A stretch of 60,000 nt of DNA. It comes from Owenia fusiformis (lineage: Eukaryota > Annelida > Polychaeta > Sabellida > Oweniidae). The notes beneath the pieces were generated by a model that saw only the letters and a list, made by a program, of their open reading frames with translations, did no database searches and had not been told where the DNA came from. The stretch's first letter is position 1. Every line of letters starts with the position of its first letter. The position numbers and the translations under genes were made by a program. The DNA lies in assembly GCA_903813345.2 (NCBI GenBank), contig CAIIXF020000003.1, positions 21,158,931 through 21,218,930 on the forward strand, given 5' to 3'. Shown in pieces: positions 1 through 11,927 of the stretch.

Positions 1-42
1 CATCCATTTGATCTCATTTCTTTGATCTCATCTCTCTTTTAG

Positions 43-814
43 GATTTATTAAGGGAATGTGACAATGTATTGTCAAACCAGATTATCTACCAGGAGATAT
101 TGGACCATGCCACAGAATGAATAGATGGAGAAACCACTGAATAACCTGGAGGGGGATATGCACACCACACAAGCTCAATTACTCAAGGTAAATTATACAC
201 TGGGTGTTCCATAAACATTGTATTCTCACATTCTTGAACCCTCAACTCTTATAAACAGATGTCTCAAAAGAAATTGTAGAGATTATCCAAAGTTGCATTT
301 CTCTCTCATTTGTATGGATACTTCAGAAGATGAAAGCACAATGCAAACTCAAATAAAACAAGTGAAGGTCCATTTATTTACGATTAAAAACCCCTCTTGT
401 AGTAATACAGTGCAAATGTATTTCTCTTATATATTTTACATTCAAAATATTACAAGTTCAATGCCAACAGTGAATGAAAAATGCAACTCATTTAAAATTA
501 TCAGGTGTAATTGCTCAGATTATTAAAGCTCAAAGCATTACTAAAAGCAAACACAGTGACTGTATGTAAATGAAAATATAATTTCTCCAAAAAGGATATT
601 CCTGTACAAATAGAGGATGGTCAGAGCCTGCTTCATACCATGCAGACACAGGGAGCGAAAACTCTGACAAATTCCTTGGTATTGGGTCGAGACACCATCC
701 GGCAAAGCCTTCACTACGATTATGAAACTTTGACAAAATGACTCGGCAGATACCAAGGTCACATTAGAGAGCTGTCTCCTGGAGTTGTCACTGTATAGTG
801 ACCGCACAGATCAG
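43..814 (+). pseudogene. Two decayed spectrin-repeat exons, nesprin-like
   Basis: Two exon-like blocks are seen, 43-187 (after a pyrimidine-rich tract ending TTTTAG, followed by GTAAAT) and 595-814 (followed by GTGAGA). Block 1 reads DLLRECDNVLSNQIIYQEIL in one frame, hits a stop, and continues in another frame as MEKPLNNLEGDMHTTQAQLL. Block 2 reads QIEDGQSLLHTMQTQGAKTL, hits a stop near 738, and continues in a shifted frame as TLESCLLELSLYSDRTDQ. The heptad-like pattern, with a 'YQEILDHA' core, resembles spectrin repeats of nesprin or dystonin type proteins. Each block has one frame break, so a living gene needs two sequencing errors; decay is likelier. The acceptor of block 2 is poor. The family assignment is from pattern memory only, and the parent gene probably lies upstream of the window. 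Confidence 0.4.
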
Positions 815-1294
815 GTGAGAATGAGTACATTTATTCCAAAAGGTTAGGATATGATGCTTATTAAGTGAACTTTTGAACACTGATTTTGAGGAAAAACAAT
901 TCAACACTGAAGATTTTTTATGTCTCAGAGTCCAACAATTTATGCAATTCTTAAACTAACTCTTTAAATGACTTGAAATAAAACCAATTGAGGCACAGGG
1001 TGAGCCAACAAATGTTAAAAACTAAGTCCTTCAGCATTGTTTAAGATCATATTTATTACCATTAAACCTTTTAAATTTTCTTCATCTTAGAAGTATGGCT
1101 ATATTATACTAAGAGTATATTTAGAGTGGATCACAATAATGGTATTTTTTTCTGAGAAAATTCAAAATGGCTGGAATAGGCCATAACTTAGACATATCTT
1201 TCAAGTATGGTTACGTGATACTACAGTGGTCTATTTATTGAAGGGAAGAGTACGATGGTAAATATTACATTGTGACTGTACAGTTCATGATTTA
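815..1294. other. Non-coding gap
   Basis: AT-rich sequence between the spectrin-like blocks and the mariner-type element. I see no exon, RNA gene or repeat structure in it. Confidence 0.5.
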
Positions 1295-2111
1295 CAGGGT
1301 GTCCAAAAAATAGGACCGTAAGAAAGTTGAATAACTCAGTCAATTTTGCATATTTTGCCTTGAAATTTGCCAATTATTTAGTTAATTCAATGTGAATTTA
1401 GTTGTGAAAGTTTGATAATAATCTACGAATTGAGTCAAAAACTACAGCTTCTTACAAAACATGCCCCAAATGGGCACTTCTCCTCTCTATATGCACAATT
1501 CAATCCGGCGAACAAAGTTCATCAGTCCTTTTTGGTTCGAAGGTGACTGGGGACGTGCTATCACCATGAGCAAGGACCAGTAAGTTGTTAAATAAGTTTG
1601 GGAGGTCACTTAAGCACCAGAAGGGACATCAAAAGAGATAAGCAGTGGTTTCAACAAGCCAATACCACCCCAACACTGCAAATGATATGCTGAAATGGTT
1701 TAGGCAATGCTCTGGTGGTCAGCTCATCAGTTGCAGAAAGCAAACCATATGGGCAGCTCATTCGCCAGATCTAAATCCCCAAATTTTTATCTTTGAGGAT
1801 TTCTCAAAGCCAATGTGTATACTGACAGGCAATAACTACCCCAATATTTACCATCCACATTAATGTGTATAGGTCAGGGTCATTAATAACTTTGTTTGCA
1901 GGATTCATTTGTGCATAGAGAGGAGAAGTGGCCATTTTGAGCATTTTTTGTAAAGTAATGTAGTTTTTGACACAATAAACAGATTATCATCAAACCTTCG
2001 AAGCAAAATTCACATTGAATGAACTACATAATTCTAAAATTTCAAGGCAAAATATGCAAAATTGACAGAGTTATTCAACTTTCTTACGGTCCTGTTTTTT
2101 TTGGACACCCT
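1295..2111 (+). mobile_element. Degenerate mariner/Tc1-type element with long foldback ends
   Basis: The left end CAGGGTGTCC follows TA (1293-1294), and the right end is GGACACCCT followed by a further TA at about 2111-2112. This is the usual TA target duplication of the mariner superfamily. The inverted arms are unusually long, roughly 1295-1520 against 1890-2111, and match through the shared motif CTTACGGTCC and the AT-rich block inside it. Between the arms lies a broken transposase reading frame. The left arm contains an inverted copy of the transposase 3' end, so this is a rearranged, non-autonomous derivative. Confidence 0.75.
1645..1953 (+). pseudogene. Mariner-type transposase remnant, C-terminal part
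   Basis: The + strand frame shows TANDMLKWF, WAAHSPDLNP and then a degraded 'FEDFSKPM' region, matching the usual 'HSPDLNPxDFFLWGxLK' catalytic block of mariner-type DDD/E transposases (the D of SPDLNP is part of it). After a stop and frame change, the stretch to about 1953 reads CIERRSGHFEHFL, the typical C-terminal tail. The N-terminal DNA-binding half is absent. It cannot encode an active enzyme. Confidence 0.65.
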
Positions 2112-2171
2112 AGTGTTCGTTGGGATTTCCTACTCTGTGGAGTTGCCAATTTATAGTTGTAAATTGTGAAT

Positions 2172-3250
2172 TGCAGGTTCTACAACATGAATCAGAACAT
2201 CCCCAGCTTCTGCAACAACATGAATCAGAACATACTCAGGTTCTACAACAACATGTGTCAGAATATCCCCAGATTCTACAACAACAGGAAGAACTTCACT
2301 AGGTTCTACAACAACATGTGTCAGAACATACTCAGGTTCTACAACATGAGTCAGAACATACTCAGGTTCTACAACAACATGTGTCAGAATATCCCCAGAT
2401 TCTACAACAACAGGAGTCAGAACTTCACTAGGTTCTACAACAACATGAGTGAGAACATCATCAGGTTCTACAACAACATGAGTCAGAATATCCATCACTA
2501 GGTTCTACAACAACATGGGTCAGAACATCCCCAGGTTCTACAACATGAGCTAGAGGATCACCAGGTTCTACAACATGAGTCAGAACATCCCCAGGTTCTA
2601 CAACAACATGAGTCAGAACATAATCAGGTTCTACAACAACATGTGTCAGAATATCCCCAGATTCTACAACAACAGGAGTCAGAACATCACTAGGTTCTAC
2701 AACAACATTAGTCAGAATATCCACCACTAGGTTCTACAACAACATGAGTCAGAATATCCACCACTAGGTTCTACAACAAAATGAGTCAGAACATACCCAG
2801 GTTACAACATGAGTCAGAACATCCCCAGGCTCTACAACATGAGTCAGAGCATCCCCAGATTCTACAACAACATGAGTCAGAACATCACTAGGTTCTACAA
2901 CAACAATAGTCAGAATATCCACCACTAGGTTCTACAACAAAATGAGTCAGAACATACCCAGGTTACAACATGAGTCAGAACATCCCCAGGCTCTACAACA
3001 TGAGTCAGAGCATCCCCAGATTCTACAACAACAGGAGTCAGAACATCACTAGGTTCTACAACAACATTAGTCAGAATATCCACCACTAGGTTCTACAACA
3101 AAATGAGTCAGAACATCCCCAGGCTCTACAACATGAGTCAGAGCATCCCCAGGCTCTACAACATGAGTCAGAGCATCCCCAGATTCCACAACAACATGAG
3201 TCAGAACATCATCAGGTTCTACAACAACATGAGTCAGAACATCAGCAAGA
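2172..3250. repeat. 30/33-bp minisatellite, about 33 copies
   Basis: Tandem units begin with GGTTCTACAACA and run through an ACATGAGTCAGAACATC-like half. Most units are 33 bp; some lose one ACA or internal triplets (30 bp). Nearly all length variants are multiples of three, so long open frames persist on both strands: minus-strand translations give VVVEPGDVLTH-type 11-mers and plus-strand ones give LQQHESEHPQ or FYNNMSQNI repeats. These frames follow from the repeat itself. No signal peptide or splice-linked exon is visible, although a repeat-protein exon cannot be excluded. Confidence 0.85.
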
Positions 3251-4466
3251 GGTTCTCAGGGGTTGTCAGTTCATGATAACAGAACTACCGCTTGATGTTG
3301 AGTATAATAACAAAACTGTATGACAGGAATGATTTTGAAGCTTTGTGTTTCCAGATGAAGAAGCTCTCTACATGTTTGCTATGTGTTACAAGAAGAACAC
3401 CTTTTCAAAATCATCTTCATGTTCATTGGGACAATGGCCTGGTAGTAGACAGGAAAATACTTTTGTCTTTTGTCTACTTTGGTTGTGTGCAAGCTATTGA
3501 AATATTGATGAAATAGTGATCAGTAGAATTAATTTAGTAAATTGATCAGAAGTCTTTGAATTTATAGTACCTATGAAAACATATATTTGGTGAAAAATAT
3601 CACTCTTGATAGCTAATGCATTTTTATAGTCTCATACTGTTATTTAGATGTTTGTTAAAAGGTTGCACCGAATGTGTGCAAACAATCTTTCGTAGAAATG
3701 CCTTGTTAACTTTATGTAAAGATATTCATTTGCAATAACTTTGTAAAGTACATGTAGTCGTTTGATAAGGGAAATCTTAAATGGATGAATTTTGGTGCCC
3801 CAATAAAAATGGTATAGAGTATAAGATTTCTGCTTGGGGAATTAGCATGAATACTGTTATTTCAATACAGGATTTATCATATAAAAAAATTGGAGATTGG
3901 TTAACTCATTAGATTTGGAAGATCTTTAAGATATTCAATTAATGGTTCTTACACAGTGAACCTCTGAGATCAACAAGGCGTCTGTTGTTGTTGTTGGATT
4001 TCTTCTAAAAATTCAAAAATTGAAGTAGCATTAAGCAGTTCTGGTGTTTATTGTATTTTTGACTTTTTGAGGGCTTTTATTTTCATGGGGTTATGGTAAT
4101 TGTTTTTTCTTGTCAAATTTAACCAGTAATTGCAATATTCATTATGTAGGCATTTTAGTTTATGTGGTGTTATTACCATATTCTCTTAATAAATCCACAG
4201 TGTGGTTTCCAAATTGAAATTTAAAAGTGTATGATGTTGCACGAGAAAAATATCGACGATGATCCTTTTAGTTGTGATCACTTAGGTTCTCATACTCTAC
4301 AGCTACTATTTTTATCTGCATTAAACATGTTGAAAATCATCAATCAATATAATATATCAATCAGTTCTGTTAATCAAAATCAATGTGTTAATATTGAGAC
4401 AAAATTCAATAAAATAGTCACATTTGCCTCATTGGAATTGTGCGCTCATTAGATAATATGGTATAT
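3251..4466. other. Non-coding gap
   Basis: AT-rich intergenic DNA downstream of the minisatellite. I see no recognisable exon, RNA gene or transposon end. Confidence 0.5.
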
Positions 4467-4613
4467 TGTTTTAGTGAACACCTCTCTTAGTTAGCACCAC
4501 TTCAGATACATTTCACATCGAATCCTGTATATCATGCCCTCGATAGTTAGAAAATACCTATAGTGGACACTTTTTGTGGCTCAATAGGTGTTCACTATTT
4601 ACAGGTTTTACTG
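4467..4613. mobile_element. Short pogo/Tigger-like MITE, degraded
   Basis: The right end ACAGGTTTTACTG is the inverse of the CAGTAAAACCTGT terminus common in pogo/Tigger-type elements. The left end is a weaker TTTTAGTGAACACC, mirrored by GGTGTTCACTATTTACAGG on the right. Similar termini recur at 23543, 52557 and 57596. Confidence 0.4.
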
Positions 4614-5679
4614 TATTTGAATTTATTGGAGTATATGTAAATGCGATAGGTCTTTATTTGTGATCGATGTACAATGCACTTGATGTTTCAATACTAAATG
4701 CATACATTTTTGGCTTTTGCAAAATATATGTTGTCACTAGTCCACAGTAGGGTGAACTGGAATTAGCCACACCCAAAAATGGAGATAAAGTTTGTTAATG
4801 TTCAAGATTGAAGTGAGTCAACAGGTATATGTATAATTATAATACTTTATAAATCGCTTGATAAAATGAATAGTCACATGGGTTGACTTTGAAATGGCAT
4901 ATGGAAATAGTTCTTTGCAATAGATATAAATAAATTGTACATCAAACTTTCTTGATTAGTTTGTTTGGTCCAGACTTGAATACAGCATCAACTCCAAATA
5001 CCTCAATGTAGTTCAAGGCCAGCTATTATCAGAAACTATAACATTAATTAAAACCTCATCTAATCCCAAATACCTTCGAACACGTAAACTTGAACACATA
5101 AGGACCCTAACTTCTAATTGCTATAGCCAATTCACTTTTGAATTTTGAGAATAATGTTTAATTCTAATTTGAGAGCCTTTATCGACATGAATTCAAACTG
5201 GCAGAAAGGTAAAAGGTCGGGCAATTAATCCGATTCATGAATACCAAGGGATGCTACATCCCGGGTTTAGAGTATTTTGCATTTCGTTCAGATTATGGCG
5301 CCTCTACCGTCAAAAGTTAAAATAGCACTGGTTTCGAGACTATTTTAGTACGTGTCCACTTGAACCACTTGAAAACGTGTATAGAATGGTGAGAAACTGC
5401 ATGGTTTTGAAAGAATTTTTGCAATGGTAGAGGGTCCTGGCTACGGGCCTGTTAATGGTAGATCCAAACTGATAACATGGTCATATGGGTGTCCTATATC
5501 CATAAATACTCTGATAGGACGCCGTGCCCCGGGGTTTTCCGATCGTTTCGTTCAGTAAATAGCACTGGTTGCGAGACTATTCTAGCACGGGTTTCGAGAG
5601 CTATTGGCACGGGTTTCGAGAGCTAACAGCACGGGTGCTAAAAACCCGGGTCCTGTCAATGTTTGCCATCGACCCTTTC
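4614..5679. other. Non-coding gap with short direct repeats
   Basis: No gene is visible. Between about 5316 and 5650 a short motif (AGCACGGGTTTCGAGAGCTA and variants) occurs four to five times in direct orientation, suggesting a decayed repeat. Confidence 0.45.
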
Positions 5680-6345
5680 TCCCTTCCACTTAAGAAACCT
5701 ACCTCAATGCATTCTAGAACTCAAAATGTAACTTCTAATATATTGGAACCGCCGATTGTCTGGGTTAGTTGGCAGAACGAAGTCTTTTTGTTTCTTATGG
5801 CTCTTTTGGTCGAAGTTCGATTAAGATGGCGGTTATAACGGAATTTCCCGAACTCTTCCGTAATAGCACGAACTTGGTTTTTCGTTACTTCACTTCCATG
5901 TAAAATGGATTTGTTTCCGGTAAGAAACATTGTTTAACCATTCGGTATACAGTTAAGAGCATAGGATGTCGACATGGCAGTAAATATTGAAAATATTGTC
6001 CGAAATTTTCGAAATTCCCTCTTACCCGAAACAAATCCATTTTACACGGAAGTGACGTAACGAAAAACCAAGTTCGTGCTATTACGGAAGAGTTCGGGAA
6101 ATTCCGTTATAACCGCCATCTTAATCGAACTTCGACCAAAAGAGCCATAAGAAACAAAAAGACCTCGTTCTGCCAACTAACCCAGACAATCGGCGGTTCC
6201 AATATATTAGAAGTTACATTTTGAGTTGTAGAATGCATTGAGGTAGGTTTCTTAAGTGGAAGGGGCGTAGATAATTCTCCCAAGTTGTAATCGTACAGGC
6301 AAATGTATTGGCTCCGTACAGGACTATAGTCCGGGAACAGGATAA
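5680..6345. mobile_element. Foldback (long inverted-repeat) element, copy 1
   Basis: Two arms of about 245 bp, 5680-5925 and 6010-6265, are near-perfect inverse copies. Both carry ACCTACCTCAATGCATTCTA, ATTGGAACCGCCGATTGTCT and GATGGCGGTTATAACGG in opposite orientation. Outside the right arm, 6266-6345 matches the outer end of the element at 21138-21684 and ends in CCGGGAACAGGATAA. The corresponding outer left end is missing or strongly diverged. The outer right end lies directly beside the last recognisable exon of the oxidase gene. Confidence 0.8.
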
Positions 6346-6351
6346 GATTAC

Positions 6352-8633
6352 CCGTATCATTTGTCCGCGGACTGGAAATACTGTTTGGTCGTTAACAAGT
6401 GACTTGCTGCCAAGAGCGCTACAGTTGATGACAAGGTCAAACCTACCAACAAACTGAAAACAATGTTTAACAAATATTGGCCAATATTGATGCAAATGTC
6501 ATGCATAGTGTAAATTAGTATGGCACATTTAGTTCAACTCTGATCGCTTTTTGATATTTGACTTTGTATATTTTTGTAGACTTGTGTATATTTCCATGTG
6601 GCACAATTGAGAATTGGAGATAGAGAGCCGCATGTTCAAATAATTTCTCAATGTAATTTTAGACACATGATCACCACTTCCAGTTTTATTAATACAGTCT
6701 TCAATAATACCCAGTTGGTGTTTAAAATTGTGAAACAACTCGTAATGATATCAATTCAATCTTGATGTTAAAATGAAACATACGGGTTAGGCTAAGCAAT
6801 TTTGTTTAATATTGCTCGTAATTTTCACTTTTTCTTAATTTTCCCCTTTACTTTTTAAAAACGAATGTCAAGTTACCTCTTCTAATGATGAAATCGTCTG
6901 CTTAACCACTTTGCCACCCAAACGTCTGAATGTTTTCATCAAAAAAGGCAAATACCAACGGCATTCTAAAATCACAGTTGTGAAAAACCAACCATGTCTA
7001 AAAGTAAAATAACCAAAGAATTCATTTTCCGAGCCATTTGTATTGCCCATGCCAAACTGAGCAATTTAATTAAAACGTTTTTAAGTTGTTAAATAGCACA
7101 GTCGTGTGTTGACAACGTAGATTTATTTTATTGTAGTTTTCATCTTTTAAAAATTTGTTAGCTTACTTATATTTGACCCCAAAGCTGTTAAGCTCTTCTT
7201 CTGTACAATTTCTGAAGTTCCCAACATAATCTGCAAACAATGGCTGCTCCTACAAGAAAACATATGTTTCAAGAATGTATATATGTGTTCCGATCAGGTC
7301 GGTTAAAAAGACTGGCATTGGATGGGCATGAATTAGCAGGTTACATCAAATTGCCACTAGAGCAGCGGAAACTAGAGTCGTAGAGATTGTAGCAATGGTA
7401 AGCTATAAGATACAATTGACCAAGTGATCAAGAGCCGCATTGATATAGTACCATGGGCTTTCAAGGATAATTGAAAGCCCATGATAGTACTAAACAAAAA
7501 TTTCAAAAATGACCTAGTACGTAGTTAAGCTTTTATGTACTATTTAAGAACCCCTATTCTTACTTATGATAATGGACTCTATCGTATACTATCCAACAGG
7601 AATCTACTACTTCTGAGATTCGATCAACTTGAGTTCTTCTAAGATGAGGATTTCAGCAAGGGTACATTGACTTTATATGGTGACATACCTGATGATAGTA
7701 AGTCAATCTAAGTCAATGGTCAATGGTGTACTATTGTGTAGTATGTCCTGGTGTTTAGTCAATGCACCCTTGCTAAAATCTTAATTTTCTCAGAAGAACT
7801 CAAGTAAATCGAGTCTCAACAAGTAGATTAATGTTGGACAGTATTGCTAGAATCCATAATCATAAGTAAGAATAGGGGTTCTTAAACAGGACATCAGGGC
7901 TTGCTTTTCCGGGAACTTTTGTTGGTATGTGCTATCGCATAAATATTTTGGCTTTAAAGCGCCATCAAAGCGCCGTTGGTTTAAACTTAACCTTAATGAA
8001 CAGGCGGATTATTGAATTGGAATCCTTGAAAAACTCCGAGATAGTGTGGTATACTGTATAGATTATGAGTAGTAGCTTACCCGATTGCTATCGTTATAGA
8101 GTTGGTATCCAGACACAACTAGTGCGCCTACTTTGCTCGCATCTGGACGCTTAGATAGCTCTGAGAAGCGATCCCAAGAATCTTTTCCCCAACGTCTAAA
8201 ACATCCAAGTACCCATGCACATTAAGAAACGCTGAACATGACAAAATGACACCACGTGGTTGCACACTTACAAAAATGTAACGGTTTTTACAGACGTCAA
8301 ACGCCAGCGTTGATAGTAGACACCTGATAATTCCTTGGAGCAATCATTTATTTCTAACTCTGCCCCTCTTGTGCATATTCACATGATGCTATGATATCGT
8401 AATGGTTTTGTAAGAAAGTTTGATTAGTACAAACCGTACCTTAGAGTTGGGATGTCAGTTCCTGGCGCATGTTGTGATGTGATTCTGTATATCCCGGCAG
8501 CTCCATCGCTCGTCGTTGCTTGGTTAAACTTATCCGCAAAGATTGTCACATCAGCTTCTGGAATCTCCTCTTGAATTTTGACGGCGGTGGACAGACCAAT
8601 CACACCAGCTCCAACGACAGCGATTTTTACCAT
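6352..8633 (-). CDS. D-aspartate/D-amino-acid oxidase-like gene, C-terminal third missing
   Basis: A peroxisomal-type FAD flavoenzyme that would oxidatively deaminate acidic or neutral D-amino acids. Five exons join in frame on the minus strand: 8633-8440, 8195-8081, 7249-7167, 6997-6877 and 6453-6352 (615 bp, 205 codons). The start at 8633 gives MVKIAVVGAGVIGLSTAVKI, containing the FAD-binding GxGxxG. Later come TTSDGAAG, VGALVVSGYQLY, 'FFTTVILECRWYLPFL' and 'FDLVINCSALGS...FPVRGQMIR', matching DDO/DAO order. Family members are about 340 aa and end with GxRP, an HxYGHGxxG-type FAD contact and usually a peroxisomal tripeptide; I find none of these between 1 and 6351. After MIR the sequence is GTAATC (a possible donor), then the foldback element. 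DDO fits slightly better than DAO, but this is not settled. It is a broken gene, or the last exons lie beyond the window. Confidence 0.8.
7452..7483. repeat. Perfect hairpin in oxidase intron
   Basis: CATGGGCTTTCAA and its exact inverse TTGAAAGCCCATG (13-bp stem) are separated by six bases. It lies in intron 2 of the oxidase gene. Function unknown; it may be the core of a small inverted-repeat element. Confidence 0.6.
7540..7888. mobile_element. Foldback element in oxidase intron 2
   Basis: Inverted arms of about 130 bp: 7540-7670 starts TTAAGAACCCCTATTCTTAC, and 7755-7888 ends in its inverse, GTAAGAATAGGGGTTCTTAA. The arms are diverged in the middle but share the TTGAGTTCTTCT block. A TTAA end suggests a TTAA-type target, but no duplication was resolved. 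Confidence 0.65.
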
Positions 8634-9837
8634 GATTGGTTATGCTCTGACTTGAAAAACAGAGAAATTAATTAATTGATGGAAGCAATGAAAGTGCCCT
8701 GCGAAGAGTCTAGTTATAGAAGGACAACGTTCTTTTTCAAGAAGCGAAGTCGAATGAATACAAAGGGTACAATGGAAGTGTTTAGAAAATGAAAAAACAC
8801 TGATTTAGAGAAATATAGTTTATTCATTTCTGGAGTTACGATCGATATTGGGTTGTTTGGTTTATATCGCAACCCCAAAATGTGTCACGGTATTAAAGAT
8901 TTACTTCTCAAAGTTTGCTTGGGTCTGCACTCGATTTCTATGGGAAATTCCTCAAAGAGAAAATTCTAGAGATTAAAGAATGTGTATCATTTACACAATT
9001 TTAGAAATTATTGGCTTACATGAAAATTACTATTCAAACTAGTATTTAAAACAGCATTTATATTATTCAAAAGCGAATAGGACCGATGATTCCTAGTCCT
9101 CTGAAGTTTAAAGAATGAAAATACCTGGGAATTAATCCAAAAGTTTCATTGATAATCCTTGGAAATGGGAAATATTTTTGGGGATTATATGGTGCAATCT
9201 TATGGTCAATAAAATGTTTTAAAGTGAATTGATGTTTTTTGGATGAAAAACATAAGCGAAATGCATATGCATGAAAAAACTCCTCCAATTCATTCGACAA
9301 ACAACATGTCAATTTGACTTAAACATATCCTATTTTTACTGATTTCTAAACGTTCAAACATTTGGATTCAATATCTGGATAGAAGCCCGTGTTTCATAAA
9401 TACAAGTGCAACCTACGCTCTAAACATTACATCACAGTTGACAGGGAGAGATGACACCAACAGAAACTTGAGATATTACAAATCCATTTATTAATTAAAA
9501 TAGTATCTGGCGTATGGAGGACATTACCACCTGTTACTTGAATAAAAGATTGATCAAATACTGTGTCTCCTCGGTAACTGCCCCATTCCTTCCTAAATTA
9601 CTGCTACATACACGTAGATACTCTGGTTTTTCATGTTCCCCTAAGACAACAATCCTTCCGGATCAGGGTTCCAACACTGACCACCAGCGTTCAGGTAAAT
9701 CTACACACCGGCCAAGTGTCTGTATAGGTAGGTGTTCACTTTTCAAGGTTTTATAACACGGAGTTCTATGGCAGATAAAAAAAAACTCGGAAGATTAGTT
9801 CACAATGAGAGGTGTTCAGATTAGAGGCGTTCGGATG
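8634..9837. other. Upstream region of the oxidase gene
   Basis: AT-rich sequence upstream of the oxidase start. I see no TATA box I would trust, no exon and no RNA gene. A stretch near 9700-9755 carries a decayed pogo-like motif (GGTGTTCACTTTTCAAGG). Confidence 0.45.
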
Positions 9838-10250
9838 TTAAGGTACAGCTGGAAAGTAACATTTTGGTAAAAAATTGCTATACCAGCACATGTTATTTTC
9901 TGGTACAAAATAAAGTATGAAGACATGTGTCAATTGCCTTGCTTTTTTCAGGAAAGTATCATTACACTGTCTTCTTTAAGAATATCTAGTAGGAGTTCAA
10001 TGGGAACTCCAGGAAATTCTGATATTTCACAATTTCTTTTTTTCCAAATTTTCTTTCAAAGTTTCCAGACAACACAGGAGCTACCATTGACCTGTTTCCA
10101 GGTTTACTAAAAGTAGACAGTGTAATGATACTTTCCTGAAAAAAGCAAGGAAATGCACACATGCCTTCATACTTAATTTTGTACCAGAAAATAACATGTG
10201 CAGGTATAGCAATTTTTTACCAAAATGTTACTTTCCAGCTGAACCTTAAG
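9838..10250. mobile_element. Foldback/MITE with 140-bp arms
   Basis: 9840-9985 and 10105-10245 are inverse copies. The left arm has CAGCTGGAAAGTAACATTTT and GGAAAGTATCATTACACTGT; the right arm has the same motifs inverted. The outer boundary reads TTAAGGT on both sides. There is no coding capacity. Confidence 0.75.
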
Positions 10251-10590
10251 GTTTTTCTACTGTGTGCATATTTATGTAATCACTGCCTATTATAATACAC
10301 GCCTGCTTCCCAACAGGATACCCCCGCCAGATTCAGCTGCAGGTAAATTACCTGTTCTTCTGCGCTCTATAATTAGGGAATGTTGGTAGTGATATTAGGC
10401 CCAAAATCTGCTCCCCCAACAGTAGTAAAATGGGCAATTTAGTTTTTTTTAATTTAAAGGGCATAATTTTTCCAAATTTTGGGCCCCTCCCCTCTGGATT
10501 TTCGGGGCCGCCTCTGGTGTCTTATTAAACATACCCTTGACATTACGAATAGCATGTGAAATTGGGCGAGTGGTGTCCGAGCCCCGCCTC

Positions 10591-10622
<32 letters not shown>

Positions 10623-11927
10623 TCACCACCACCAAAAGCCACGCTTACTTAATAAAAGTAAATGTGATATCTTATGTAACATCCCTTTGTTTGAATCATC
10701 ATTACTTACTTGTGTGTGGTTTTCTGTTCGTTAAAACATTTTCCATATCATCATATCCACATAATAAAAATATGTCGAGTAATCTACATGTAGGTTCACC
10801 TCAGTTCAATTGTTAAACTAACAAGATCACTCCCAGTCCTATCATGAAACTACACTAACTTATTGCACAATCAGGCCTCCTATATGACTGTACGAAGTAT
10901 AGATGTTCTGCGTACTGCTGATATTAACAAGAGAGATATAATTCGACCTTCGATGCCCTTCGTCCTTCAGTACTGCAAGTACACGGCCGTATTAGATGTA
11001 TGTAGGGTATCTACGGTGGCCCTTCAGTGTTTCTCGTTAATTTTTTTATTATTTGATACTTTATTATTGCATTTATATCAATATGACGTACCCCACAACA
11101 GTATAAAATACATAATTTTTAAACCTGTCAGTGCCCTCACAAAAATTCAAACCTGAAAGTCCGAAATTCAAATCATACGCAAGCATATTCAACCATCGTA
11201 TCAACCATTAAGAAATGGCTGGATTCCATTACAATGAAAATAACAAATTAATTGGTAGGAAGTAGCCTAATTTATTATAAAAAATTGCATGTATTTCACA
11301 ATTTTCACAAATTTCACAATTTTCGGGATTTAGGCCTATAACAAGATTGCAGCATGTAGCTTGTAGGCCTAAGTTTATACGTTGTGCAATCATGGCAATG
11401 AATCGTTGTAGTAACCAATAAATGGTTGAAATCAATTGCGACTCCATGTTTCAATCTGTAATAGTTGCTATGGTTACATAACGGTTTCTCATAAAAACAT
11501 CCTATACTATAAAAATGGTTGAATAGATTGGTTGAAAAGATGATTGCACAATGTTTTTTTCCTTTGATATAAAAGGTTGAAACAATGGTTAAAACTATTG
11601 GTGATCGATGATTTATGAAACCATTTAAATTCGGACTGTCAAGATTGAATATATTTATAAGCACTGGCAGGATCCGGGGGGACATTTACTAGCCTTTTAA
11701 CCCAAAATGTCAAAAAACTGGCCTCAAATTTTCAAAAGGGCCCAATATTTGGATTTAGGAGCCTAAAATTTTTCCGCGTACCCATATTTGAAAATTGCCC
11801 CCTCCCCTTCCCCCTTGTTAGCTTCTGGTTCCGCCAGTGATAAAGGTACCATTTTGGATATTTACTGTTCTTTCCTGTTCTAGATGATTATATGCAGAAC
11901 AAAGCATAGCCACAATGCACACATGTA
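10251..11927. other. Non-coding gap with a poly-C/CA tract
   Basis: At about 10589-10621 a run of C is followed by (CA)n; it creates a spurious proline-rich frame on one strand and a glycine-rich frame on the other. No other structure or gene is seen. Confidence 0.5.

Noticed and set aside
2120-2727. Several overlapping repeat-protein frames on both strands
   Set aside because: Not listed as genes because all come from the 30/33-bp minisatellite, with no splice-linked exon or signal; kept only as a finding.
6868-7050. Separate small minus-strand gene (60 aa)
   Set aside because: Its coding part (6877-6997) is exon 4 of the oxidase gene; the rest is intron.
10454-10816. Glycine-rich and proline-rich frames
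   Set aside because: Created by the poly-C and (CA)n tract.
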